From Roseomonas populi (GTDB lineage Bacteria; Pseudomonadota; Alphaproteobacteria; Acetobacterales; Acetobacteraceae), in NCBI RefSeq assembly GCF_024594815.1, contig NZ_JANJOU010000033.1, positions 1 through 62,964 on the forward strand: a stretch of 62,964 bases of DNA. Reading direction: 5' to 3'. The position numbers and the translations under genes were made by a program. The notes below the pieces were generated by a model. It saw nothing but the letters and a program-made list of their open reading frames with translations, was not told the DNA's origin and did no database searches. Below are positions 8,435-15,572 of the stretch, one piece after another. The number at the start of each line of letters is the position of its first letter. Position 1 is the first letter of the stretch.

Positions 8435-9718
8435 TCAGGCAGCGGCCTTGAACAGGATGGAGGCGTTGGTGCCCCCGAAGCCGAAGGAGTTGGACAGCGC
8501 CACGTCGATCTTGCGCGGCTGCGCCTCCTTCGCCACCCGGTCGATCGCCGAGGGGTGGGAGGGCTCCTCCAGGTTCAGCGTCGGCGGCGCCACGTCGTCG
8601 CGGATGGCGAGCAGGGAGAAGATCGCCTCCACCGCGCCCGCCGCGCCCAGCAGGTGCCCGATTGCCGACTTGGTGGAGGACATGGCCACGCCCTTGGCGG
8701 CATCGCCGAACAGCCGCTCCACCGCCTCCAGCTCCAGGTCGTCGCCCAGCGGCGTGCTCGTGCCATGGGCGTTGATGTACTGCACGTCCTCCGGCCCGAG
8801 GCCCGCGGAGCGGAAGCAGGCCTTCATCGCCCGGAACGCGCCCTCATGACCCTCGGCCGGGGCGGTGATGTGATAGGCGTCACCGGACATGCCGTAGCCG
8901 ATCACCTCGCCATAGATCTTCGCGCCGCGCGCCTTGGCGTGCTCGAACTCCTCCAGCACCAGCACGCCCGCGCCCTCGCCCATGACGAAGCCGTCGCGGT
9001 CCTTGTCCCAGGGGCGGGACGCCGCCGCTGGGGTGTCGTTGAAGGCGGTGGAGAGCGCGCGAGAGGCGGCGAAGCCCGCCATGCCGAGCTCGGAGACCGC
9101 CGCCTCGGCGCCGCCGGCCACCATCACGTCGGCATCGCCGAGCGCGATCAGCCGCGCGGCATCGCCCAGCGCGTGCACGCCGGTCGCGCAGGCCGTGACC
9201 ACCGAGTGGTTCGGGCCCTTGAAGCCGTACTTGATGGAGACATGCCCCGAGGCGAGGTTGATCAGCGCCGAGGGGATGAAGAAGGGCGAGAGCCGCCGGT
9301 GCTTGCCCGAGGCGATGAGCTGCGAGGCCTCGTAGATCGTCTGCAGCCCGCCGATGCCGGAGCCGATCATCACGCCGGTCGCGTGGCGGTCCTCCTCGGT
9401 TTCCGGCACCCAGCCGGAATCCTCGACCGCCTCGGTGGCCGCCACCAGCGCGAGCTGGATGAAGCGGTCCATCTTCTTCTGGTCCTTGACCGGGATCCAC
9501 TCGGCAAGGTCCAGCGCGCCATCGGCCTTCGTGCCGACCGGCACGGTGCCGGCGATCTTGGCCGGGATGTTGGCCACGTCGAAGGACTGGATGGCGGAGA
9601 TGCCGGATTCCCCGGCCAACATCCGCTTCCAGACATGTTCCACGCCCAGCCCCAGCGGGCTGGCAATGCCCATGCCTGTAACGACGACGCGGCGCGGGGC
9701 CGTGAGCTGACCGAACAC
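8435..9718 (-). CDS. fabF: 3-oxoacyl-ACP synthase II (FabF)
   Basis: Condensing enzyme that elongates acyl-ACP with malonyl-ACP in fatty-acid synthesis. The 427-residue protein has the thiolase-fold start RVVVTGMGIASPLG, the nucleophilic cysteine in VVTACATG (about residue 177), and the two active-site histidines in NAHGTSTPLGD and AIGHLLGAAG. The C terminus FGFGGTNAS is typical. It is downstream of acpP on the same strand, separated by 152 nt that contain a strong inverted repeat. Confidence 0.97.
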   Translation of the reverse strand: MFGQLTAPRRVVVTGMGIASPLGLGVEHVWKRMLAGESGISAIQSFDVANIPAKIAGTVPVGTKADGALDLAEWIPVKDQKKMDRFIQLALVAATEAVEDSGWVPETEEDRHATGVMIGSGIGGLQTIYEASQLIASGKHRRLSPFFIPSALINLASGHVSIKYGFKGPNHSVVTACATGVHALGDAARLIALGDADVMVAGGAEAAVSELGMAGFAASRALSTAFNDTPAAASRPWDKDRDGFVMGEGAGVLVLEEFEHAKARGAKIYGEVIGYGMSGDAYHITAPAEGHEGAFRAMKACFRSAGLGPEDVQYINAHGTSTPLGDDLELEAVERLFGDAAKGVAMSSTKSAIGHLLGAAGAVEAIFSLLAIRDDVAPPTLNLEEPSHPSAIDRVAKEAQPRKIDVALSNSFGFGGTNASILFKAAA

Positions 9719-9822
9719 TCTCGCTTACTCCCTACCCGCGCCTGGGCCCCGGCCGCTTCCGCGGGGCAGGGCGGCGGCCGTTGGAACCGGCCCCGCCGCG
9801 CGCGTCATATCCTGCAAGCGGT

Positions 9823-9850
9823 CGGGCCGGATCCCCGGGGGGCCGGCCCG
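9823..9850 (-). terminator. Inverted repeat between acpP and fabF
   Basis: CGGGCCGG (9823-9830) pairs perfectly with CCGGCCCG (9843-9850) around a GC-rich 12-nt centre. It begins about 20 nt after the acpP stop on the minus strand. No T-run follows, so it may act as a mRNA-stabilising or attenuating hairpin that raises acpP over fabF rather than as a full terminator. Confidence 0.4.
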
Positions 9851-9870
9851 CCGATCGTCGAATGGGGCCT

Positions 9871-10110
9871 TCAGGCCGTCTTGTGCGCGTCGATATAGGT
9901 GATGGCGTCGCCGACGGTGGTGATCTTCTCGGCCGCGTCGTCCGGGATCTCCACGCCGAAGGCCTCCTCGAAGGCCATGACCAGCTCGACCGTGTCCAGG
10001 CTGTCGGCGCCCAGGTCGTCGATGAAGGAAGCCTCCGGGGTCACCTTCGCCTCCTCGACGCCGAGGTGCTCGACCACGATCTTCTTCACCTTCTCGGCGG
10101 TTTCGCTCAT
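9871..10110 (-). CDS. acpP: Acyl carrier protein
   Basis: A 79-residue acidic carrier protein that holds growing acyl chains on phosphopantetheine. The attachment serine is in the [12 protein letters not shown] motif (Ser37). The sequence is full length, with helix [13 protein letters not shown] and a normal helix II/III pattern. It has a good site (AGGAGAG) upstream of its ATG and 204 nt of leader after fabG, so it likely has its own promoter, although I could not identify convincing -35/-10 boxes. A GCGCCCC/GGGGCGC inverted repeat (10185-10207) lies in that leader. Confidence 0.98.
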   Translation of the reverse strand: MSETAEKVKKIVVEHLGVEEAKVTPEASFIDDLGADSLDTVELVMAFEEAFGVEIPDDAAEKITTVGDAITYIDAHKTA

Positions 10111-10314
10111 CGCGCTTGCTCTCTCCTGATGGCGGCTGCCCGCCGGGAAACTTCTTCATGCAACCGGGCGCACGTCGCAGGACGGCGCCCCGGCACATTG
10201 GGGGCGCGCCTTAGCACGCCTCTGTCACGCGGCCTAGGCCGTAGGAAGGGACGCGAAGGGCGCGGTTCAAGAAGCGTTGTTCCCGCGCCGCACCCTTTTC
10301 CCGCCCCTGCCACC

Positions 10315-11052
10315 TCAGATCATCGCCATGCCGCCGTTGACGTGTAGGGTCACCCCCGTCACCCAGGCCGCCTCGTCGGAGGCCAGATAGGCCACGGCGG
10401 CCGCGATATCCTCGGAGGCGCCCATCTTGCCCATGGGGATCCGCCCCATCAGCGCGGCCTTCTGGGCGTCGTTCAGCGCGTCCGTCATGGCGGTCTTGAT
10501 GAAGCCCGGCGCCACCACGTTCACCGTCACGCCCCGTGGCGCCACCTCCTGGGCCAGGGCCTTGCTCATCCCGATCAGGCCGGCCTTGGCGGCGGCGTAG
10601 TTCGCCTGCCCGGGATTGCCGGTGACGCCGACGATGGAGGCGATGGAGACGATCCGGCCGGAGCGCCGCTTCATCATTCCCCGCAGGCAGGCACGCGCCA
10701 GGCGGAAGGGGGCGGTCAGGTCCACCTCGATCACGTCGGACCAGTCCTTGTCGCCCATGCGCAGGGCCAGCCCATCCCGCGTCAGCCCGGCATTGTTCAC
10801 CAGGATGTCCAGCGCCCCGAACTCGGTCTCCACCTTCTCCACCAGCGCCGCCGGGGCGGCGGGGTCGGAAAGGTCGGCCGGGGCCACGAAGGCGCGCTCG
10901 CCCAGCTCGGAGGCCAGGGAGGCCAGCTCCGCCTCCCGCCGCCCGGTGAGCGCCACCTTCGCCCCCTGGGCGTGCAGCGCGCGGGCGATGGCGGCGCCGA
11001 TCCCCCCCGTGGCGCCGGTGACGAGGGCGGACTTGCCGGTCAGGTCGAACAT
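10315..11052 (-). CDS. fabG: 3-oxoacyl-ACP reductase FabG
   Basis: NADPH-dependent reductase of the fatty-acid elongation cycle. The 245-residue SDR protein shows VTGATGGIGAAIA (cofactor binding, residues 11-23), NNAG, the catalytic serine in SIASI and Tyr152/Lys156 in NYAAAKAG, and ends LHVNGGMAMI as FabG does. Its ATG shares one base with the stop of the upstream GNAT gene (TGATG), indicating translational coupling. Confidence 0.96.
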   Translation of the reverse strand: MFDLTGKSALVTGATGGIGAAIARALHAQGAKVALTGRREAELASLASELGERAFVAPADLSDPAAPAALVEKVETEFGALDILVNNAGLTRDGLALRMGDKDWSDVIEVDLTAPFRLARACLRGMMKRRSGRIVSIASIVGVTGNPGQANYAAAKAGLIGMSKALAQEVAPRGVTVNVVAPGFIKTAMTDALNDAQKAALMGRIPMGKMGASEDIAAAVAYLASDEAAWVTGVTLHVNGGMAMI

Positions 11053-11507
11053 CAGGGGGCCTCCAGGGGCGCGCCGTCCAGGCGCTTGGCAAGGAAGTGG
11101 CAGGCCTGGCCCGGCGGGCAGCCGGGCAAGGTGCCCACGGTCGTGTAGCCCATGCGGGCGTAGAAGCCGGGCGCCTGGAAGGCGTAGGTCTCCAGCCAGA
11201 CCCCGGCGAGGCCGCGCGCCCGCGCCTCCGCCTCGGCCCGCTCCAAGATCCTGCGCCCCAGCCCGCGGCCGCGCTGAGACTCGGGGATGTGGAGCAGCTC
11301 GACATAGAGCCAGCCCGCGCGGTTGCGCCCCACCAGCCCTCCGATCGGCGCGCCGCCGGCATCGCGCAGCACCACCAGCAGGGGCTGGGCATCGAAGGTC
11401 CCCGGCCCGGTCCGGGCCGTGTTGAAGGCGATCAGCCCGTCCAGCACGGCCGCGCGGGCCGCCGGGTCCGCCGCGTCCTCGACGGTCAGGTGGGTGCCGT
11501 CGCTCAT
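11052..11507 (-). CDS. GNAT family N-acetyltransferase
   Basis: A 151-residue acetyltransferase with the GNAT acetyl-CoA-binding motif QRGRGLGRRILERAEAEAR and the motif-B region ending YARMGY. Its substrate is unknown. A GTG at 11517-11519 overlaps the fabD stop (GTGA) and would add four residues; either start is possible. It sits between fabD and fabG with overlaps on both sides, a position usually empty in related gene clusters. It could acetylate a small molecule or a protein; nothing in the sequence decides this. Confidence 0.85.
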   Translation of the reverse strand: MSDGTHLTVEDAADPAARAAVLDGLIAFNTARTGPGTFDAQPLLVVLRDAGGAPIGGLVGRNRAGWLYVELLHIPESQRGRGLGRRILERAEAEARARGLAGVWLETYAFQAPGFYARMGYTTVGTLPGCPPGQACHFLAKRLDGAPLEAP

Positions 11508-11515
11508 GCCATCGT

Positions 11516-12475
11516 TCACAGGGACTTCAGCACCGCCTCGATCTCGGCCGGAGTGCCGCAGGCCATGGCGGTGGCGTCCGGCGCGTTGCGCTTCATCAGT
11601 CCCGTCAGCACCTTGCCCGCGCCCACCTCGATGAAGCGGTCGCAGCCCATGGCGGTCATGGCGGCCACGCACTCGCGCCAGCGCACCGTGCCCGTCACCT
11701 GGCGGACGAGAAGGTCGCGGATCGTGTCGGGGTCCGTCGCCTTCGCAGCGGTCACGTTGGCCACCACCGGCACCAGCGGCGCCTTCGGCGGGTCGCGCTC
11801 CAGCGCCTCGCCCATGGCATCGGCCGCCGGGGCCATCAGGGAGGAGTGGAAGGGCGCGGAGACGGGCAGCAGCATGGCGCGCTTCACCCCCTCGGCCTTC
11901 GCGATCTCCACCGCCCGCTCCACCGCGGCCTTGTGGCCGGAGATCACCACTTGCCCGCCGCCATTGTCATTGGCAGCCTCAACCACCTGGCGCTCGCCCG
12001 TCGCCGGATCCTCGGCCGCGCGCTCGCAGATGGCCCGCGCCTGCTCCATCTCGGCGCCCAGGAGCGCCGCCATGGCGCCCGTGCCCGCCGGCACCGCCTT
12101 CTGCATGGCGTCCCCGCGCAGCCGCAGCAGCCGCGCCGCCTGCGGCACGTCGAAGGCCCGCACGGCCGCGAGCGCGCTGTATTCCCCGAGCGAGTGCCCG
12201 GCCACCAGTGCCACCTTCTCCTTAATGTCGAAGCCGCCCTCGGCCTCCAGCACCCGCAGCACGGCGAGCGAGACGGCCATCAGCGCCGGCTGGGCATTCG
12301 CCGTCAGGGTCAGCTCCTCGGCCGGCCCCTCGAACATCAGGCGGGTGAGATTCTGGTGCAGCGTCTCGTCAACCGCCTCGAATACCTCCCGCGCGGGGGC
12401 AAAGGCCGCGGCCAGTTCCCGGCCCATGCCGACGGCCTGACTACCCTGGCCGGGGAAGACGAGCGCGAGGGCCAT
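11516..12475 (-). CDS. fabD: Malonyl-CoA:ACP transacylase FabD
   Basis: Transfers malonate from CoA to ACP to supply the extender unit. The 319-residue protein starts ALVFPGQGSQAVGMG, carries the active-site serine in VAGHSLGEYSA (Ser95), and has the second catalytic region PVSAPFHSSLM. It is the first gene of the fab operon. Its leader contains a 14-bp perfect hairpin (12509-12541). Confidence 0.97.
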   Translation of the reverse strand: MALALVFPGQGSQAVGMGRELAAAFAPAREVFEAVDETLHQNLTRLMFEGPAEELTLTANAQPALMAVSLAVLRVLEAEGGFDIKEKVALVAGHSLGEYSALAAVRAFDVPQAARLLRLRGDAMQKAVPAGTGAMAALLGAEMEQARAICERAAEDPATGERQVVEAANDNGGGQVVISGHKAAVERAVEIAKAEGVKRAMLLPVSAPFHSSLMAPAADAMGEALERDPPKAPLVPVVANVTAAKATDPDTIRDLLVRQVTGTVRWRECVAAMTAMGCDRFIEVGAGKVLTGLMKRNAPDATAMACGTPAEIEAVLKSL

Positions 12476-12508
12476 GATGATCCGTTTCCTGCTGTTCCCG
12501 GCAGGGAG

Positions 12509-12541
12509 CCGCTACCCCGCCGTGGCGCGGCGGGGTAGCGG
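12509..12541 (-). terminator. 14-bp perfect hairpin upstream of fabD
   Basis: CCGCTACCCCGCCG (12509-12522) and CGGCGGGGTAGCGG (12528-12541) form a perfect stem with a 5-nt loop. It lies 33 nt after the end of the small secreted-protein gene and 33 nt before the fabD start, both on the minus strand. A TTGACA (12556-12561, minus strand) lies just upstream but no matching -10 is clear. It may end transcription of the upstream gene or attenuate fabD; there is no T-run. Confidence 0.5.
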
Positions 12542-12574
12542 CGGCGTCACAGCCCTGTCAACGGGCTGCCGCGA

Positions 12575-12847
12575 TCAGTAGCGATAGACGCGGGGCGGCG
12601 GGCCGCCCACCCAGACGCGCTGGCAGCGCTCGCGGGTCACCCGCACCGGCCGGCCGAAGCGGTCCCGCCGAACGCTCGTCACCGGGCGGCAGCGCGTGAC
12701 ATAGCGCACATCCTGCAGCAGGTCGGAGGAAACGGCAGGCGCTGCCAGCATCAGCCCCGCCGAGGCCGGTGCCGCCTGGGCCGGGGAGAGAGCCGCGCCA
12801 CCGGCTACCAGGCCGGCCAGCAGGATGGAACGGGAAAGCCAGGACAT
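12575..12847 (-). CDS. Small secreted hypothetical protein, two cysteines
   Basis: A 90-residue protein I do not recognise. It has a clear signal peptide (MSWLSRSILLAGLVAGG to ALSPAQAA, cleavage near residue 25). The mature part is arginine-rich with two cysteines (in TRCRPV and RERCQRV), compatible with one disulfide in the periplasm. It ends PPPRVYRY. A GGAGG precedes the ATG. It is divergent from the first siderophore receptor, which may be coincidental. Confidence 0.75.
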   Translation of the reverse strand: MSWLSRSILLAGLVAGGAALSPAQAAPASAGLMLAAPAVSSDLLQDVRYVTRCRPVTSVRRDRFGRPVRVTRERCQRVWVGGPPPRVYRY

Positions 12848-13055
12848 TGTCGCAACCTCCTTGTCGTTGACCGGCCGGTAGTGCGGCCGGATCGGCCCGG
12901 CACAAAGGCCGGGCGGCGGCAGAATGAAGGCAGCAGGTGACGATGCGTTTCAGCGAGCTCACCAGCCTTCACGGCCCGGCGGATTACAATCCGGCAATAC
13001 GGAGGAAAACGTTCCAAAAATTGTGAGCCAAACGCCTGAATCTCCCGAGTTTCCT

Positions 13056-13074
13056 TGAGGATGATAATCACACG
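13056..13074 (+). promoter_or_regulatory. Possible Fur-like site upstream of the iron locus
   Basis: The segment centred on GATGATAATCAC resembles the core of the Fur consensus (AATGATAATCAT). It lies between the divergent small-protein gene and the first TonB receptor, just upstream of that receptor's -35 box. The left half is poorly conserved, so this is a weak call. Confidence 0.35.
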
Positions 13075-13079
13075 CAATC

Positions 13080-13126
13080 TTGACCGAATGTTACTGGCCT
13101 AATTAAGAGCGATTCTCATTAGCAAA
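13080..13126 (+). promoter_or_regulatory. Receptor-1 promoter with overlapping Fur-like operator
   Basis: TTGACC (13080-13085) is followed after 17 nt by TTAAGA (13103-13108). A 26-nt block at 13101-13126, containing GAGCGATTCTCATTAGC, covers the -10 region. The same arrangement, with 23 of 26 bases of the block identical, precedes receptor 2 at 15509-15555. The block reads AATGAGAATCGCTC on the other strand, Fur-box-like. A repressor bound there would occlude the promoter. Iron control is inference from this pattern and the genes served. Confidence 0.65.
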
Positions 13127-13144
13127 CATCGCAAGGTTGCCCTC

Positions 13145-15397
13145 ATGCGCCGCGTCCCCGTGGGAGGCCGAACGGCCCCCAACACTGCCCTGGTCGCAAG
13201 CCTCAGCCTTGGCGCCGCGATGGTGGGTAGCCCTGCCCTTCCCCAGGAAATCGCGCCCAACGCCACCCCCACCATCCCGGTGCCGGAGGTTGCCGTTTCC
13301 GGCGTGGCCCCCGCCAACCAGCTCCAGGTTCCCACGGGGGTCAGCCGCCTCCCCTCCACCGTCCAGGACACACCGCAGACCATCAACGTGGTCCCGCAGG
13401 AGATCCTGCAGCAGCAGAACGCCACCACACTGGAGCAGGCGCTCCGCAACGTCCCCGGCATCACCTCCACCATCGGCGAGGGTGGCGGCGGCGTCTCGGG
13501 CGACCAGTTCCGCATCCGCGGCTTCGCGGCCCAGAACGACATCAACGTGGACGGCCTGCGCGACTACGGCTCCTACACCCGCGATGCTTTCACCTTCGAG
13601 GATGTGCAGGTGCTGAAGGGCGCTGCCGGCTTCGCCTTCGGAAGCAGCTCCGTCGGCGGCGCGATCAACATCAACAGCAAGACGCCGACGCTCGAGAACC
13701 GTTACCTCGGCACCATCACCGGCGGTATGGGGCCCTATATCCGCGGTACGCTGGACCTGAACCAGCGCATCAACGAGACGATGGCGGTCCGGCTGAACGT
13801 CATGGGCCAGAGCAGCAACCTCGTGGACCGCCAGTCCCAGACCACGGACCGCTGGGGCGTCGCCCCCTCCGTCGCCTTCGGCCTCGGCACGCCGACCACG
13901 CTCACGGTCGAGTACCTGCACTACCACGACCGCCACACCATCGATGGCGGCACGCCGGTCATCACGCCCTTCGGCCGCGTCGGCCGCCCTGCGCCGGAGT
14001 TCGGCCTCGACCGGTCCCTCTTCTTCGGCGTCAAGAATGACATCGACGACGTGACCGTGGACCGGATCACGGCCCGCCTCTCCCACCGCTTCGCCAACTG
14101 GCTCACCGTCACCAACGACTTCCGCGCCACCTGGGTGGACCGCGTGACGGCACTGACACCGCTGAGCTGCTCGAGCACCAACGGCCCGAGCACGGCCAAT
14201 CCCTATGCCGGCAGCTGCTCCGACCTTTTCCTGCGCGGCATCAACCCGGTGGTGAACCCCGGCGGCCCCGGCCCCTACAGCCAGCAGAGCTTCGGCATCC
14301 AGAACGTGACGACAGCTGTCGCGCGCTTCAACACGGGGCCGCTGCGGCATGAGCTGGTCGGCGGCGTGGACATCTTCCACGAGAACGTGGACCGGACCGG
14401 CTACCCCTACCTCCCGGCGCGGCCGAGCTTCCAGCTCCGCAATCCCTACACGCAGGACACGCTGCTCTCCCTCGGCGCCGCCAACAACCAGCGCTCAACG
14501 GATGCCACCAGCCTCGGCCTCTTCCTGAACGAGCGCCTGTGGCTGCTGCCCACTCTTTCGATCTACGGCGGCTTCCGCTGGACCGACTACGACCTGGATT
14601 ACAAGGCCGGCACGCCAGGCCAGGCGCTGACAACGAATGTCAGCCTCGGCCGGAACTTCTGGGATCCGCGCACCGGCGCGATCTGGGAACCGACGCCGAG
14701 CCAGACCTACTATTTCTCCTACTCCACCTCCTCCACCCCGCCCGGCACCTTCTTCACCACCATCCCCTCCCAGGCGACGGCCAACAGCACGGCCTTCGAG
14801 CCTGAGCGGAACACCAACTACGAGGTGGGCGCGAAGATCAGCCTCTTCGAGCAGCGCTTGGGCCTGACCGGCGCCCTGTTCCGCTCCGAGAAGAGCAACG
14901 CTCTGGCCGAGGACGCGTCCTCCCCGGGCACCTTCATCCAGACCGGCGACCGCCAGCGCGTGCAGGGCATCGAGATCGGCGCGACCGGCCGCATCACGCC
15001 GGAATGGAACATCCTGGCGAGCTACACCCACCTGAACAGCGAAACGACGAGCTCCACCACTGCCGTCAATGTCGGCAAGCGCGTGCAGTTCGTGCCGGAG
15101 AACGCGGCCTCGCTCTGGACCACCTACGATATAGCCCGCGAGATGCCCTACAACGCGACCGTCGGCCTGGGCGTCACCTGGCGCGGGCAGGTCTACCTGA
15201 ACCAGGCCAATACCGCGGAGGCGCCTTCCAACTTCAGCCTGGACGCCTTGGTTCAGCACCGCATCAACCAGAATCTGACCCTGCGGGTAAACGGCTACAA
15301 CCTGACGAACCGGACCAACTACGAGGGCCTTTTCGCCAATCGCGTGGTGGTTGCGGCCGGCCGGACCGTCCTCTTCTCCGTCGCCGCGGAGTTCTGA
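13145..15397 (+). CDS. TonB-dependent siderophore receptor (copy 1)
   Basis: A 750-residue outer-membrane receptor that takes up ferric siderophore using TonB energy. After a signal-like N terminus (TALVASLSLGAAMVG) comes the plug domain with [31 protein letters not shown], the DQFRIRGF motif, VDGLRDYGSYTRD and EDVQVLKG. A beta-barrel follows, ending in the aromatic terminus VAAEF. The pattern is that of FhuA/Fiu-type siderophore receptors, perhaps catecholate; the ligand is not readable. It is the tandem paralogue of the next gene and clearly similar along its whole length. Confidence 0.92.
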   Translation: MRRVPVGGRTAPNTALVASLSLGAAMVGSPALPQEIAPNATPTIPVPEVAVSGVAPANQLQVPTGVSRLPSTVQDTPQTINVVPQEILQQQNATTLEQALRNVPGITSTIGEGGGGVSGDQFRIRGFAAQNDINVDGLRDYGSYTRDAFTFEDVQVLKGAAGFAFGSSSVGGAININSKTPTLENRYLGTITGGMGPYIRGTLDLNQRINETMAVRLNVMGQSSNLVDRQSQTTDRWGVAPSVAFGLGTPTTLTVEYLHYHDRHTIDGGTPVITPFGRVGRPAPEFGLDRSLFFGVKNDIDDVTVDRITARLSHRFANWLTVTNDFRATWVDRVTALTPLSCSSTNGPSTANPYAGSCSDLFLRGINPVVNPGGPGPYSQQSFGIQNVTTAVARFNTGPLRHELVGGVDIFHENVDRTGYPYLPARPSFQLRNPYTQDTLLSLGAANNQRSTDATSLGLFLNERLWLLPTLSIYGGFRWTDYDLDYKAGTPGQALTTNVSLGRNFWDPRTGAIWEPTPSQTYYFSYSTSSTPPGTFFTTIPSQATANSTAFEPERNTNYEVGAKISLFEQRLGLTGALFRSEKSNALAEDASSPGTFIQTGDRQRVQGIEIGATGRITPEWNILASYTHLNSETTSSTTAVNVGKRVQFVPENAASLWTTYDIAREMPYNATVGLGVTWRGQVYLNQANTAEAPSNFSLDALVQHRINQNLTLRVNGYNLTNRTNYEGLFANRVVVAAGRTVLFSVAAEF

Positions 15398-15449
15398 CGC
15401 GCAGAACCGCCCGGGGCGTCAGCTCTGATGTCCCGGACAGCGGCCCTCG

Positions 15450-15475
15450 CCAGCGTGTCTCCTGCGTCACGCTGG
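15450..15475 (+). terminator. Hairpin after receptor 1
   Basis: CCAGCGTG (15450-15457) pairs with CACGCTGG (15468-15475). It lies 53 nt after the receptor-1 stop and upstream of the receptor-2 promoter. There is no T-run, so termination is only possible, not demonstrated. Confidence 0.3.
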
Positions 15476-15508
15476 ACGACATCCATGTGACCAATTCGTC
15501 ACGCGTTC

Positions 15509-15555
15509 TTGACCACCCGTTTCAAATGCAATTAGGAGCGACTCTCATTATCAAA
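15509..15555 (+). promoter_or_regulatory. Receptor-2 promoter with overlapping Fur-like operator
   Basis: TTGACC (15509-15514) is followed after exactly 17 nt by TTAGGA (15532-15537). The 26-nt block 15530-15555, containing GAGCGACTCTCATTATC, differs from that of receptor 1 at only three positions. Conservation of both boxes, the spacing and the overlap between two paralogues supports a real promoter/operator. Confidence 0.65.
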
Positions 15556-15572
15556 GCGTGAGGGGGTTCTGC

